DNA from: Tridacna crocea
Taxonomy: Eukaryota; Mollusca; Bivalvia; Cardiida; Cardiidae
Reading direction: 5' to 3'
DNA length: 64,000 bases
Assembly (NCBI GenBank): GCA_943736015.1
Contig: OX031062.1
Coordinates: 28,059,462-28,123,461 of the forward strand
This document shows positions 11,661 to 22,077 of the stretch, one piece after another. Made by a program: the position numbers and the translations under genes. The stretch's first letter is position 1; the number at the start of each line of letters is the position of its first letter. The notes under the pieces are model-generated. The model saw only the letters and a program-made list of their open reading frames with translations, was not told the origin of the DNA and did not search any database.

Positions 11661-11905
11661 TAATAGTCTTTGCAACAGGATACATTCCTATTTTGCTTCT
11701 GAATAACCTGTGTATAATACCCTAGATGGTTATGTGGGAAAGCAGCCAATGACTTAGGAACACTATAGTGAGAAGTGCTGGAAAAGAAATGCTGGGAGAG
11801 CATGTAAAGGTGAAGTAGTTGCTGCTATGATATCATTGAAAATGTTTGAATAGTATCAACTCATAGGCTGTTAAGTGCAACTCAAGGACCTTTTGCAAAC
11901 AGTGT

Positions 11906-11960
11906 TGATCAAGATCAGATTGCACAGAACATGTAGTCTGATCTTTGATCTACACTGTCC
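11906..11960. repeat. Palindromic GATCAGACTGCAC hairpin, solo
   Basis: GATCAGATTGCACAGAACAT faces GTAGTCTGATC and is followed by TTTGATCTACACTGTCC. This is a stand-alone copy with a few mismatches. Confidence 0.65.
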
Positions 11961-13148
11961 AATAAGAGCATGTCTAATCCTGAAAAAAAAAACCTTTGAA
12001 ATAGCCAAATTTTGGTTTTTACTATCGGTTTGAATTTTTCATCTGTTCCTTAGTAGGATAAGGGTTGAATTTTAAGCAAACAAATCTGCCAAACTATAAA
12101 AGTTCTGTACTATTTAGTATTAATAACATTTACAGATAGTGTTTGATCAAAAGTTTCTCAAAAGAAGGACTTTGTGACGGATATGAAATTATTGTGGCAA
12201 AAGGAAATAGCATGTAACCTGCAGTTTTCCTCAAGATTCTCATCATATTTTCCAAAAGCCTAAACAGTGTCCCTAAGTATCGGGACTGTCTTGTAAAGGG
12301 TTTAATTGCATGAAAATTATTTGATTAAAATGTATAAGAGTCATATACAAGCATACTGTTTGACAAATTTTTTCATTGATTTAAATAAACCACTGTATAG
12401 TCGACATAATTATGTGCAGATAGATTTTCCTTGATTCATATATGGCAAAAAAAAAAGATAAATAGCCATTTTTCTCAATTAGATACAGTTTAATTACAAT
12501 ATCGATTTGTATTTTTTTATCAATCAACCCAATAAATGATGCCCATAGACTTGTACTGCAAAACTATCGCAGCTGGGATTTTTTTAAAAAAAATTATGGT
12601 CTAGGGGAGAAAACTCGTACTGTCTAAGAGTAAGAGTAAAACAAGAGTAGTCTCCCTTATAATGATCCGCCCTTCATCATTTCTCCTAGACGCTTGACGG
12701 ATCAAAGTACTAAACACAACACTCAGAAAAAGGTGACATGCATGTAACGTTTTTACTCTGTTTTTGACGAAGATTTCAATTAATTTTAACAAAAGAGTGT
12801 CATTGATATTGATTTTAATACAAAACACTAGAATCTAAGTTTTAAATAGATTATTTCCTGCTTTTTCTACTTGAAAGTCAATTGGGATCACCGAGAAGGG
12901 TTTTAATCTTTGAAAATCATCATTTGCAAAGGTATGAGGTTTGCGGACGGCACAGTTTAAAATGACGCTTCACAGAATGTACGATCTGATTCCGAGTCTA
13001 CATAGTTAACTTGTTTCGTAAACCTTGTTTCGTAAACCTTTCAGTGCAAAATAAATAAATTCAAATTCCAGCGGACGGCTCTAAACACATTTTATTGAAA
13101 TTTACAAAGATTTTGTTTGTATAGGTTTGACTACACCAACGGATGACA

Positions 13149-13206
13149 TAAATCAAAGATCAGACTGCACGTTCTGTGCAGTCTGATCTTGATTTATGCC
13201 GTCCGC
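13149..13206. repeat. Palindromic GATCAGACTGCAC hairpin
   Basis: Counterpart of 1511-1566, with GATCAGACTGCACGTTCTGT and its complement followed by ATTTATGCCGTCC. Confidence 0.75.
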
Positions 13207-13395
13207 AAATGTCTCTGCTTTCGCCTATGGCGCCGAAAGGGTTAAGCCTATTTGGATAGAGTTAAAATCTTTATCAGATAGATATAGTTCCGGTACACTG
13301 TTCAAATCGTCGACAGAGGTTCGATGTCTTAAGGCGTCTAAAAACGAAAACTTCAAAGTGCCATACACAGCAAAAGTTGCCTTTACAGTCTTTGT

Positions 13396-13450
13396 AGATC
13401 ATGATCAGACTGCACAGAACGTGCAGTCTGATCTTTGATCTACACCGTCC
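13396..13450. repeat. Palindromic GATCAGACTGCAC hairpin
   Basis: Counterpart of 1761-1815, and the closing bracket of the 13149-13450 unit. Confidence 0.75.
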
Positions 13451-15108
13451 ACTTTCCTCGGACTTTCTGTACAATTTTTATGCGACTTTAAAACCTTAAT
13501 TTATATTTATTTGCTTGGATAGCCTTTTTTAGACTGAAGTTATCTCTTGTTTATTTTCCGCTCTATGGGTTTTTAACGGGGGCGGTTTGATATCCATTGG
13601 GATTAATTTTACTGACTAAACATTACTTTCCTACCGTGATAAGCCAACTTATATTTTGAATTTGAGCTATAAAATGACCTTCCATATTTAGCGATATATG
13701 TCGATATCGTCATTGAATGAAAACATAGTTTTGTTTGTAAGTATGCGTTAAGTTGTCGTAGTGGTTATCATAACTCATTAATTCCATGTACTGAACATCT
13801 ATTACCTCAATGATATCTGTTACTAAATGTTGCATTTTTATTGTAGCGCGATCTTACAATGAATTCCAAATTCAAATATTGGCGGTTATAATTAACATGA
13901 AATAAACGGGAGACTACCTGCCGCCTGTTAAGAAAAATAATAAGTTTGACCTTTTTTTTGAGGCATGTCCTTTTTAGAATGATTAAGATTAACAATTTGA
14001 CCTTATGAACTGATTGAAATTCGTTACACCAAAATGAAAAATTATCGTTCGTCAAACGGATGGGCTCTACAGACGTAACCGTGTTTATTCGTCCTCGGTT
14101 TTATGCTTGCTCTTGACTGGCATTTTTTGTAAGGTGCACAGGCATATAAGGACCAAAGACAGGAAGAGGCGGTTCCATGTCCCGCCTTCTGCACATACTA
14201 TGCGCATACTATAGCCGCAGTAATTAAGCACCTCCGAAAGTAGCCAAAGCGAGGTTTTGGGTGGAGTCTTTGTTTTGTAGGCGTACCATTCAGTGGTATG
14301 CACGTACTCACGACGTGAAGCAGTTTGAAATAAGCCCTTTCATATTCAATAAAGGAGGCAACTGTAGCATTACTTACAAAATTTTGTACGAGTTGTTTCC
14401 CTTTGACCATTAGTCATTCATCATTCTCTTGCATTTCGAATGAATATCATCAGCCCGGAACAAAATTCCAAGCAAAAATGCAGATGGAATTGACGAAAAT
14501 AAGCGATAGTTGCAACAAATTAAACAAACTGAGGAGAAAAAGCAATGTAAATTGGTGTTACAAACAAAAATTGATGCGAAAGGAACAAACCGGAAATAGC
14601 AAATAATTAAGCTTGGTAGAGAAAATATGACACTATTTTCTTGATTTCTTTACGATTCTACATTTGCCAATGGTTGGAAGTCGCATGTTTCTTTTTGTTT
14701 TTTTAAGTAAACACGTGTATATCTTTGCATATGAACTATATCAAAGACAATAAAACAGTAAACATGAACGGGAATTATCTGCTCAGTATCCGGATTGTAG
14801 ATATATTCGGATAAAAGTTAAAATTGTGAGAAAATTTTGAAATTTGTTCGATACAAACTTTACGTTACTTGGAAAGAAAATAAAGAAAATAGCATAATTG
14901 AGAGAGGTTGGTATAAATAGTTGTAAAAACTTGTTTCTATCGAATGGCAGTCATTTGAACACCCGGTAATTTCGAGACCCTGTCATTTCGACACATTTTG
15001 GTCATTTCGATCCCCGATGGAAAAATGTTTGCACACATTGGTCATATTGACACCTTATTTTTTAGAGCACTTTTTAAACGAGTTATTATCAAGTTACTTT
15101 AATTTCTT

Positions 15109-15112
15109 TTAA
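15109..15112. other. Unoccupied TTAA target site
   Basis: The flanks AATTTCTT and AGATGTCAT are continuous around one TTAA. In the paralogous copies these flanks are separated by the MITEs at 3495-3723 and 7126-7354, so this is the pre-insertion state. Confidence 0.88.
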
Positions 15113-15165
15113 AGATGTCATGTCATTATAATTTTTTTTTGTGGGTGTGTGATCAAAACAGGTTT

Positions 15166-15212
15166 TTAACCCTTTCCAAAGCGACAAACTTTTGGATTAG
15201 ACCAAATTCATG
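15166..15212 (-). mobile_element. TTAA hairpin MITE, terminal 45-bp fragment
   Basis: TTAA followed by CCCTTTCCAAAGCGACAAAC and TTTTGGATTAGACC matches the end of the copy at 19552-19777. The rest is missing. Confidence 0.6.
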
Positions 15213-15299
15213 TCATAAATGACTATTGCCGTGTGCTCCAATGAGACTGCCTACGCCGTGCCGGTTCACATAACAGTCTGCGTTTTGACCCAACCCATT

Positions 15300-15453
15300 T
15301 ACACAGGCTGACTTCGTTTGGGGCTATAGCCACGGCTACAGAAGCAATGGCTTCAATCGAACATCAAAAGCCAGGACTATAATGATGTCATTTGACCTTT
15401 AACCTCGGCTATTGTCGGACCGCGCTCGCACCCACGGTCGGTTTAGTTCCAAG
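15300..15453 (+). promoter_or_regulatory. Candidate promoter / 5' UTR region
   Basis: Locally CpG-richer DNA (CGGACCGCGCTCGCACCC, then GGTCGGTTTAGTTCC) lies directly upstream of an ATG in good context (CAAGATGGCG). No TATA box is evident. A 26-base motif centred on GGCTATAGCC at about 15310-15340 recurs inverted at about 20337-20366. Inference from composition and position only. Confidence 0.35.
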
Positions 15454-15479
15454 ATGGCGACTGGGGAAGGAAATGAAAT
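15454..15479 (+). CDS. Candidate first coding exon (MATGEGNE...)
   Basis: The exon opens with ATGGCGACTGGGGAAGG and encodes MATGEGNE plus two bases of the next codon. It is followed by the consensus donor GTAAGT, and CpG-rich sequence precedes it. The two leftover bases (AT) combine with the first base of the next candidate exon (G at 15967) to give an in-frame Met. The exon is too short to identify by content. Support comes from start context, donor quality and phase agreement. Confidence 0.5.
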
Positions 15480-15653
15480 GTAAGTTATGTTGAAAAGGTA
15501 GAAGTACAAACCGTATTCGTTCCATATTATTTATTTGATCAGACCTATATGCCAGCCAATAGTTATGCATCAAATGGAGTATATGTGTTATTTCAAACGA
15601 ACCGATGGCTTCAGCCGATGATATTTTTCATTATGATTGATGGAGGGGATGTC

Positions 15654-15765
15654 AGAAGATTCGGACCCAAGAAGATTCGGCCCAGGGCCTTCCAGCGATT
15701 TTCGAGAAGATTCGGCCCAGCAGGTGAGAAGATTCGGCCCCGAGGGTGAGAAGATTCGGCCCAAG
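15654..15765 (+). repeat. Short tandem repeat of AGAAGATTCGGCCC
   Basis: Five copies start at 15654, 15670, 15705, 15727 and 15739, with spacers of 2-21 bases. GC content is far above the surroundings. It would lie in the first intron of the candidate gene. Confidence 0.8.
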
Positions 15766-15966
15766 TTGTATTATATTGTTTGTACCAGTAAAATTACCTG
15801 ATTGAACTAATTATTCTTAAACGTTAGAGTAATCTTAATCGTCCACGATATTGTTTTGCAGAACAAAACGTTTTTTAAGTAAAAAACTAAAATTATTTCT
15901 ATTCAAAATCACTATTGTACTGTAGAAGAGCAGCAATATGATATTTGCACTTGTTTCTTCTTTCAG

Positions 15967-16055
15967 GATTATGGTGCAGGTGAACAAAAATGGCACAATG
16001 TACTTGGCAAGAATTAGCCAATCTTTATTTGATATGATCAGTTCACCAGAATGTG
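15967..16055 (+). CDS. Candidate second coding exon
   Basis: The acceptor CTTGTTTCTTCTTTCAG has a good pyrimidine tract and the donor G|GTATGT is strong. Read in the phase left by 15454-15479, the exon is open and encodes a chain beginning IMVQVNKNGTMYLARISQSL and ending SSPEC, a plausible beta/alpha mix with no recognised motif. It leaves one base (G). The next candidate exon does not accept that phase cleanly, so the downstream connection is unresolved. Confidence 0.5.
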
Positions 16056-16681
16056 GTATGTATGATTTGGGAGAAATGTTAAAAAAAAAAATGTTGCTAG
16101 GTTGGGGTATCAAACACCAGTCTTCTAGCTTGTGTCAGATTAGTACCATGCAGGCAGGTTTTTTGAAGTTTCATAAGCTTTATCAGTACCCTTTACACTC
16201 CTATTATGGAGAAATAAGATTGATAATTGCTTATTGGGGTTCATGCCACATTAGCAAATTTTCAGTTATACATGTATATCAACACTCATCCTAACCAGAC
16301 TCTACTGAATAGGCAGTTAACCAGTACTACATGTAAGTCAGATACTGGCATCTGCCTACTTCAGAAAGAATCTTACCTGTCCTGTACCAAAAATAGTAAT
16401 AACATGGGAGTTATATCACTTCTCCAAAGAGATAATTGTGTAATCTTATGAAATCATATATTGACTTCTATATTGGCAAGTAAACTGAAACTTAATTTGG
16501 CCTCAGCAGAACTGGAAAGATCATTGCTTTTCTAGAGCCGTGAAAGTAAGTGCTCAGGCCAAATCAAAATTCTGTTCCTTGGCAGAAATGTTTGTCATCA
16601 CAAGATACAGTGGCTTTGAATGATTTTAGTGGTTGAAAAAGAACTAGGATAGGCTATCTTTTCCTGACAGCACAGGAGGAG

Positions 16682-16908
16682 TCCTGCAGGGCTCAGTGGT
16701 AAAGTGTGGGTCTCATAAGCTGGAGGCTCTGGGTACAAGCTGCACTGCATTCATTGGAGTTTTCATTGGAGTGCCCTTGGGCAACACACTTCAAAGCCCT
16801 TACCTAGTACTGCTAAAACCCAGAAAATACATGAATATACCAGCTGCTGCAGTGATATGACTGAAATAATGTTGAAGCGGCATAAAACAGTCGTTAAATA
16901 TATCCCTT
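16682..16908 (+). mobile_element. SINE, tRNA-like head
   Basis: A box-like GGGCTCAGTGGTAAAG and a weaker B-box region (GCTCTGGGTACAAGC) precede a 3' part containing GTGATATGAC and GTTGAAGCGGCATAAAACAG, related to the tail segments of the SINEs at 9966 and 45205. A run of about 20 T follows at 16906-16925 and merges with the pyrimidine tract of the next candidate exon. Confidence 0.6.
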
Positions 16909-16929
16909 TTTTTTTTTTTTTTTTTATAG

Positions 16930-17028
16930 CTTATACACCTATGGACATCAAGTGAAGAGAAAGCTCTAATAAGTGTGAGAGGAGAGGTTGATGAGGAGTT
17001 TAATAAAAATCAACGCCATGATGTCCTG
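16930..17028 (+). CDS. Candidate exon (phase uncertain)
   Basis: After a long T run ending TATAG the frame starting at 16930 is open and reads LIHLWTSSEEKALISVRGEV and onward through NQRHDVL, which is protein-like. The previous candidate exon leaves one base, and using 16930 in that phase gives a stop. A weaker acceptor at 16957/16958 restores phase. The 3' boundary is also weak (GTTTAC donor), and the frame runs on to a stop at 17074. It could be one damaged exon together with 17093-17192 (a one-base shift joins them). Confidence 0.35.
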
Positions 17029-17092
17029 GTTTACTGGTCCAACTTTTCCATAATTTTAACATTTTCGGACTTTTGAGTGCTTCTTTGCAGAG

Positions 17093-17192
17093 GATCATTT
17101 TTTCTGTTTCCTTGATAACTCTAAAAAGGCAGAGTGGCTGTATGTGTCAGAAGTCAGTGGCCATTTGTTACCAGTGTCATACACTACCATAG
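17093..17192 (+). CDS. Candidate exon (DHFFCFLDNS...)
   Basis: Following CTTCTTTGCAGAG the frame reads DHFFCFLDNSKKAEWLYVSE and continues through SYTTI before a G|GTTTGG donor. It is hydrophobic-aromatic with a lysine/glutamate patch and resembles real protein rather than random translation. No family is recognised. The upstream reading frame extends to 17060 without a stop, so the true left boundary may lie there, with the 16930 exon shifted by one base. Confidence 0.35.
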
Positions 17193-17344
17193 GTTTGGTT
17201 GAAGCCCTGTTTCAATAGATTATGTTGAAATCTTCAACGTACTTGAATTTAGTTGGATTATTCCCTGTACTGTTGTTCTCAAGACTGCTTTCCGATAATC
17301 TTTTTTAAGTTTGTTCCATTTATTTTTCACCTGCACATTTGTCA

Positions 17345-18010
17345 CATTTATGTCCTAACAATATGGGAAAAGTAGCCAGTTAACCCATTACCACACAATC
17401 CCTACTTTTGATGCCCCTGAGAAAGAAGCCTTTAGAAAACATTGTGGGAAAAGGAGAAAATGCTGGTTACCAGCATTTTCTCATTTTCCCACAATGTTTT
17501 CTACCCTTCACAAAACAAATTTCAAATTTTCAGTCACTTTTATTCTGTCGTCTGCAAATGCTTTCAATTTGGACAAGTCTATAAATTAAATATTATTGTT
17601 TGGTAATGAGTTAAAATTTAAAATTTCCATTTCGTATTTACATGATTTGGTCAGCATTTTTGGTTGGATTTTCGTGAAACTTGCACAATTTGTTTATCTC
17701 ATCAACAGCTTCAAGCTGATTGATTTTGAAAAAAAAAACAAACAAACAAACAAACAGTAAGGGAAAAGTAGCCACTTTAATTTGAAAATAGCTATTTCCT
17801 GTTTACTTGATAAAGAATGCATTATCTGTCAGATTTCTGTGTACTTGCAAAGTTTGTTTTATCAATAGCTTTAACCCTATTGGTTTTGAAAAAAAAATGA
17901 AACAAACAATATCGGAAAAGTAGCCATTTCATGTTGAAAATTTCCATTTCTTGTTTACATGATGAAAATTTCATTTGTTTTTATGTTTTTTTTTAACTTT
18001 GACAGTTTGC
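17345..18010 (+). repeat. Imperfect tandem repeat, about 150-165-bp unit
   Basis: The word GGGAAAAGTAGCCA recurs at 17364, 17760 and (as GGAAAAGTAGCCA) about 17913, each followed by CCATTTC.TGTTTACATGAT-like sequence. The first unit is interrupted by the MITE at 17380-17614, and removing the insert restores the unit spacing. Confidence 0.65.
17380..17614 (+). mobile_element. TTAA hairpin MITE, intact
   Basis: TTAA occurs on both sides (17380-17383, 17611-17614), with end words CCCATTACCACACAATCC and TGTTTGGTAATGAG. The hairpin has one unpaired change (TCATTTTCCC). It is inserted in the tandem unit described at 17345-18010. Confidence 0.92.
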
Positions 18011-18249
18011 AAGAAAATAAGTAGATACACTGCAAGTAGAGCAGTTCAGGCTCTTAAGGGCCACTAGTTCTTTATACTCTACCACAGGAAGTGATGGGAT
18101 ATTATGTTATATTGTCTAATGCCTGTTGCCTCAATTTAAAACAGGACAAGGCTTTTACCCTAATTCTGCTTTAACTTGAAGCAGCATACAAAGAAACTTT
18201 GGTGGCTGCATTTGATTTCACAAGTTTTTATGAACAACCTTAGACATTT

Positions 18250-18690
18250 TTTTCTCCACTGGCCCAAGGCCAGCAGGCTTATGTCATGGCCTGGTGCCCG
18301 TTGTACATGTGTGTCTGTGTGTTAACTTTTTTTTCAAACTTCTTCACTGAAACTACCCATTCATTTGATGAAACCTCACAGAAACGATCTTGCTATTGTC
18401 TTCTCCAGAAATTCTTGAAAGAATTAAAAAGCTGGTTGCCATAGCAACAAAACCGAAAAATTTTGATCGTCTTTGAAAATCTTCTTGTCTGAAACCATAA
18501 GCGGCCCAGGGCTACCAAATTTGGCATCTAGCTTTATCTTATGGACCTCAATCACTTCAAATTTGTATGGTTAAAAAGCCAGTGGAGCAATGTACAGAGG
18601 CATAATGGGCCAATTTGTATGGTTAAAAAGCCAGTGGAGCAATGTACAGAGGCATAATGGGCCTCTTGTTAGATTTATCTGACACTTTGA
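18250..18690 (+). repeat. Mollusc-type interspersed repeat with 52-bp perfect tandem
   Basis: A stretch rich in ATAGCAACAAAACC-type sequence ends GGGCCTCTTGTTAG, a style common in bivalve tandem repeats. Inside it, 18560-18611 is repeated without change at 18612-18663. Confidence 0.6.
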
Positions 18691-19114
18691 TTTTCATGTT
18701 AGTTTTCAAACTTTATTAAAATGATGTTAACTGTTGTTGGCATATCTCATTTATTTTCCAAACTTCTGCTTTTATGACTTAAATATACCGGTACCCTTCA
18801 AATGATCAATTTTGTAAGACCTACTTTATAGTAAAAGTTTGGGTTTACAGTTATAAATGTCGTAGGCTAGACAGGAATTCAGCTAGATTCAGAATCTGGC
18901 TAGACCAGATAGGCAATCGATTTTATCAGGACTAGGACAGATAAAAATTCTTAATTGGTCTGGACTCATTCAGGATCTGGCTAAACAATTTTTAGCCAGA
19001 TAGAAATTGTTATTCAACTCCTGATCTGCCTTACACCAAAAAAGGATTTTTATCAAGACTTCAACTAGGCCTACACTGTATGAGTCTTGGTCATAGCCCT
19101 GGGAATCTTTGTAT

Positions 19115-19311
19115 TTAACTCTTTAGCAAAAATTTTGGACTTGTCCAAATTCAAAGCATTTGCAGACGATAAAATGAATGTGAATAAAAAATAGAAAATT
19201 GATTTGGAAAGGGTAGAAAACATTGTGGAAAATGGAGAAAATGCTGGTTACTTCATTCTGGTTACCAGCATTTTCTCCTTTTCCAACAGTGTTTTCAAAG
19301 GTTGAAATTAA
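19115..19311 (-). mobile_element. TTAA hairpin MITE, one end lost, loop duplicated
   Basis: TTAA at 19115-19118 and the right-type end are intact. At the hairpin centre GGTTAC occurs twice (GCTGGTTACTTCATTCTGG), enlarging the loop by about 12 bases. The other terminal 40 bases are missing and the copy stops near TTAA at 19308-19311. Confidence 0.75.
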
Positions 19312-19551
19312 ATGCATATGCAGAAATCAAATGTAGCTGGAATTATGGTAGAGCTAATTGTCTCCAAAAGTTTCGAAAACCTTTTGGGGTGAAAGAAAAA
19401 TACCAAAAATTTTCATTGAAATTTGCGATTTTTCGGAAGAAAAACAGATCTGTGTCCTCAATACCACCACTATGGTCCTGGCTTGTAAGAAAAAGGCCGA
19501 TAATCCTTAGAACCTCCTCACACATCCCTTTATCAATTCGAAAATGGTACC

Positions 19552-19777
19552 TTAACCCTTACCCAAACGACAAACTTTTGGACTAGACCAAATTGAAAGC
19601 ATTTGCAGACGACAATTCAACTCTTGCTAAAAAGATTTCTGTCTATGATTGGGTAGAAAACATTGTGGGAAAAGGAGAAAATGCTGGTTACCAGCATTTT
19701 CTCCTTTTTCCACAATGTTTTCAAAAGGCTACTATTCAAGACCCGTAAAAACCAGGGATTATTTGAGAAAGGGTTAA
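19552..19777 (-). mobile_element. TTAA hairpin MITE, intact
   Basis: Flanked by TTAA (19552-19555 and 19774-19777). The ends are AACCCTTACCCAAACGAC and GGATTATTTGAGAAAGGG. The body between end and hairpin is shorter and diverged (AATTCAACTCTTGC), marking a subfamily shared with 25886 and the fragment at 15166. Confidence 0.88.
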
Positions 19778-20661
19778 GTCCAAGTCTATAAACTGCGGAA
19801 TTATATTCTCTGAATAACCCTGCACCCGCGGAATACTAGTATGCTGTCCACGGAGTCTGAGTAAGAGACCAATCAACAGTCAGCTTTTTTTAATTAATTC
19901 AATTATGACTCTAATTTTTAAATTATCTTTCTATCTGATAGCAACGACAAAATGTACATGTCCCTAACGATCAATGCATGTAGGAAAGTGAAATAAACTA
20001 TGCAAACATTTCTGTTTATTTGTGTAAAAACAAAAAACAAACTAACTTGAAATATATATATATCATTAATTATCAAATTTTCAAGTAGATTAATCTAGGA
20101 AAAAAAGGTTAATTGCTCTTATAAAACTAATATTAGGCACCGAATTAGGTGCAGGATGGCGTCCGCTTTTTCCCTCTATATTTCATATCGTCCGCTTTTT
20201 TCCTCTTTGTCTATATGGTCCGCTTATCGCGTCCGCGTTTTAGTCACACCCGTTGCAAAGGCTATGTGTGTTCGCTTCATGACATGCGTACTTGACAGCT
20301 TCCCGTTTATTTATAGTTTTCTGACGTCACTTTAGCTGTGGCTATAGCCCCAAACGAAGTCAGCCACAGTGTACGTAGGAGTCCGATTCTTTGGTGCGGA
20401 CACGACCGCATCGTGTACTGAATGAAGAAATCGGAAATAGCGGGCACGTAATCGTGCCCCAAGACGATAGTTCATTAGTCCGGGCACAACCGTCGGGCAC
20501 CCAACGAGTTTTCCTTCATTGAGTACACGACAGTCGGCCTCGCAGTATGAATTTTCTTCAGTGGGTATATATACACGGCTGTCGGGTAAATATCATCGGC
20601 CTAATAAAAATCCAAATATCGCTATTTCAAAGTTATGTTTCGGGTCTTAATATCTCCTTAT

Positions 20662-20728
20662 CGGACAGTGTAGATACAAGATCTGACTTCACGTTCTGTG
20701 CAGTCTGATTTTGATCTACACGGCCCAC
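20662..20728. repeat. Palindromic GATCAGACTGCAC hairpin, solo
   Basis: AGATCTGACTTCACGTTCTG faces GCAGTCTGATTTTGATC and is followed by TACACGGCC. It lies just beyond the stop codon of the minus-strand gene, inside its probable 3' UTR. Confidence 0.65.
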
Positions 20729-20774
20729 AGAGATTCATTGAGTCGCGCTCTCCAGACAAAATGCCACACCCATT

Positions 20775-21339
20775 CTATCCTCTATCTTGCCCAAAACCCT
20801 CTGGAACTTTAAGTACCTCGCAGCCTTTCAGCTCAACACATATCTTGATAAATGTTTCGTTATGGAATTTTATTTTCGCGTCCTTACTTGCTATATCAAT
20901 GTTATAAAACTTAGACCCTCCTTTATCGTCATTTTCTATCTGAACGTCTCCTAAGGCTTTAATTCGACTGTCTTCCAATAACGCCGTGAAATTAGTAGAA
21001 GAAATTATATTTGTCTGGTCTAGGGGTCGCTTTGTATTATATCTATTTCCGGTTTTCTTTAGACTATAGCCGTCATTCTGAAAGTTGTGGGTCTCTGCAT
21101 GTCCATGAAAGGCAATAGTTAACAGAGCAATTATTAAGCACACTGTCAAGAGTACACCAACCGCGAAAGTTAGGATAGCACGTTTCATACAATTCATCGC
21201 GACATTATGCAAGCCCTGGTTCCATCTTTCTTTATAGCCACGTAAGATATACCACACCAATGGCACACAGAGGGGATTTGTGATAATCGTTCCAATCAGT
21301 AAGAGCTTTATTCCAATTTCTCTCGGAGGATCGTCTCTG
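20775..21339 (-). CDS. Last exon of CD225/dispanin-like two-TM protein
   Basis: Read on the minus strand, the exon follows an acceptor (TTTAACTTTCAG ending at 21340) and runs to a TAG at 20775-20777, encoding about 187 residues. It begins RDDPPREIGIK and enters a hydrophobic segment (LLLIGTIITNPLCVPLVWYI). Next comes a basic loop YKERWNQGLHNVAMNCMKRA, then a second long hydrophobic segment (ILTFAVGVLLTVCLIIALL), then about 95 polar residues with N-glycosylation sequons (NFT, NET). The order short helix, basic loop containing G-x-x-x-A-x-x-x-x-x-R-A, second helix matches the CD225/dispanin domain (IFITM, PRRT, SynDIG relatives). Sequence identity is low, so this is an inference. The phase fits the exon at 24379-24533. 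Confidence 0.6.
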
Positions 21340-21442
21340 CTGAAAGTTAAATGAAGAGTTGGCAATAGTATACACAAAGGCGATATCTTTTACGCATCAC
21401 TTGTTGAAACATATGTGATCCATCACCTAAAAAGGGGCCAAC

Positions 21443-21807
21443 CATCTTCGCGAGCCAAGGTTACGATCACTACGTGGATCTTACCTTGGCTGATTGAGAC
21501 CGATTTCGAGATTCCTGCGATGCGCCCTCTGTGGATGCTGGTTATTACCCCCTTTACATCGTATTTCTAAAAGCCAATGAAATATCACTTTACAAACCGC
21601 TTACGAATACACATGAAGCGATGGGTTTCCATGTTTACCTTTTATTCGAAAGGTAGCGACGTTGTTCTACTTTTTATCAAGGACGAAATGCTACGTTGCA
21701 TTCGTTGCAGTTAGAACTGGCTGCATCCAATGAAAAAGCGTATCGGGGGAATGTAAAAATCAAGCTCGATCCGCGTAGTGAATCGTCAGCCATGGCTTGC
21801 GAAGATG
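21443..21807 (+). mobile_element. CATCTTCG inverted-repeat element, copy 1
   Basis: The ends are CATCTTCGCGAGCCAAGG and CCATGGCTTGCGAAGATG, an 18-bp inverted repeat. It matches 33200-33602 in opposite orientation along its length and shares its termini with 40668-41197. Target duplications are not discernible. It lies in the intron of the minus-strand gene. Confidence 0.75.
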
Positions 21808-22077
21808 TAGACCCACAGATGGTCCTTTTTGCGTGATGGGTCATATATCAATTAGATAAAAACAGATCAACGATATTGCAGGTCAGTTTAGGTACATAGA
21901 ATCTAATTCAAAAACGATTCTGTAACAAGGCACAAATACCACTTTTCATACAGAAAATGTCATTAAAGAGAAAAGTGTCAACCCTGGTCAACCTGCCCAA
22001 TTCGCGCAGTCTGATCAGAATTGACAGGTCTCTTTTTGCGTAACGGGTCACAGAAGACTTTGACAACACCCACTCAT

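Larger units (their letters stand above)
12096..15167 (+). repeat. Dispersed segmental repeat, copy C (older)
   Basis: Homologous to 634-3776 and 5144-7407 but visibly diverged, so it is an older duplicate. It contains about 178 bp (about 12907-13084) absent from the others and an empty TTAA at 15109-15112. The 80-codon frame 13196-13438 (plus) is open here. In the other two copies the corresponding frame is interrupted near the VPYTAKVAF region, so it is not supported as a gene. Confidence 0.85.

Noticed and set aside
11368-11803. Overlapping open frames of 105 and 123 codons (minus)
   Set aside because: They translate MITE arms and the half-hairpin array (repeated FSSFPTMFSKA-type phrases). 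The same phrases appear wherever MITEs occur.
13196-13438. 80-codon frame in the older segmental copy
   Set aside because: The paralogous copies at 1556-1800 and 5163-5407 have in-frame interruptions, and the frame begins and ends in palindromic repeats.
16545-16556. Possible 10-base micro-exon between TTTTCTAG and GTAAGTG
   Set aside because: Inserting it between candidate exons 2 and 3 creates an immediate stop codon.
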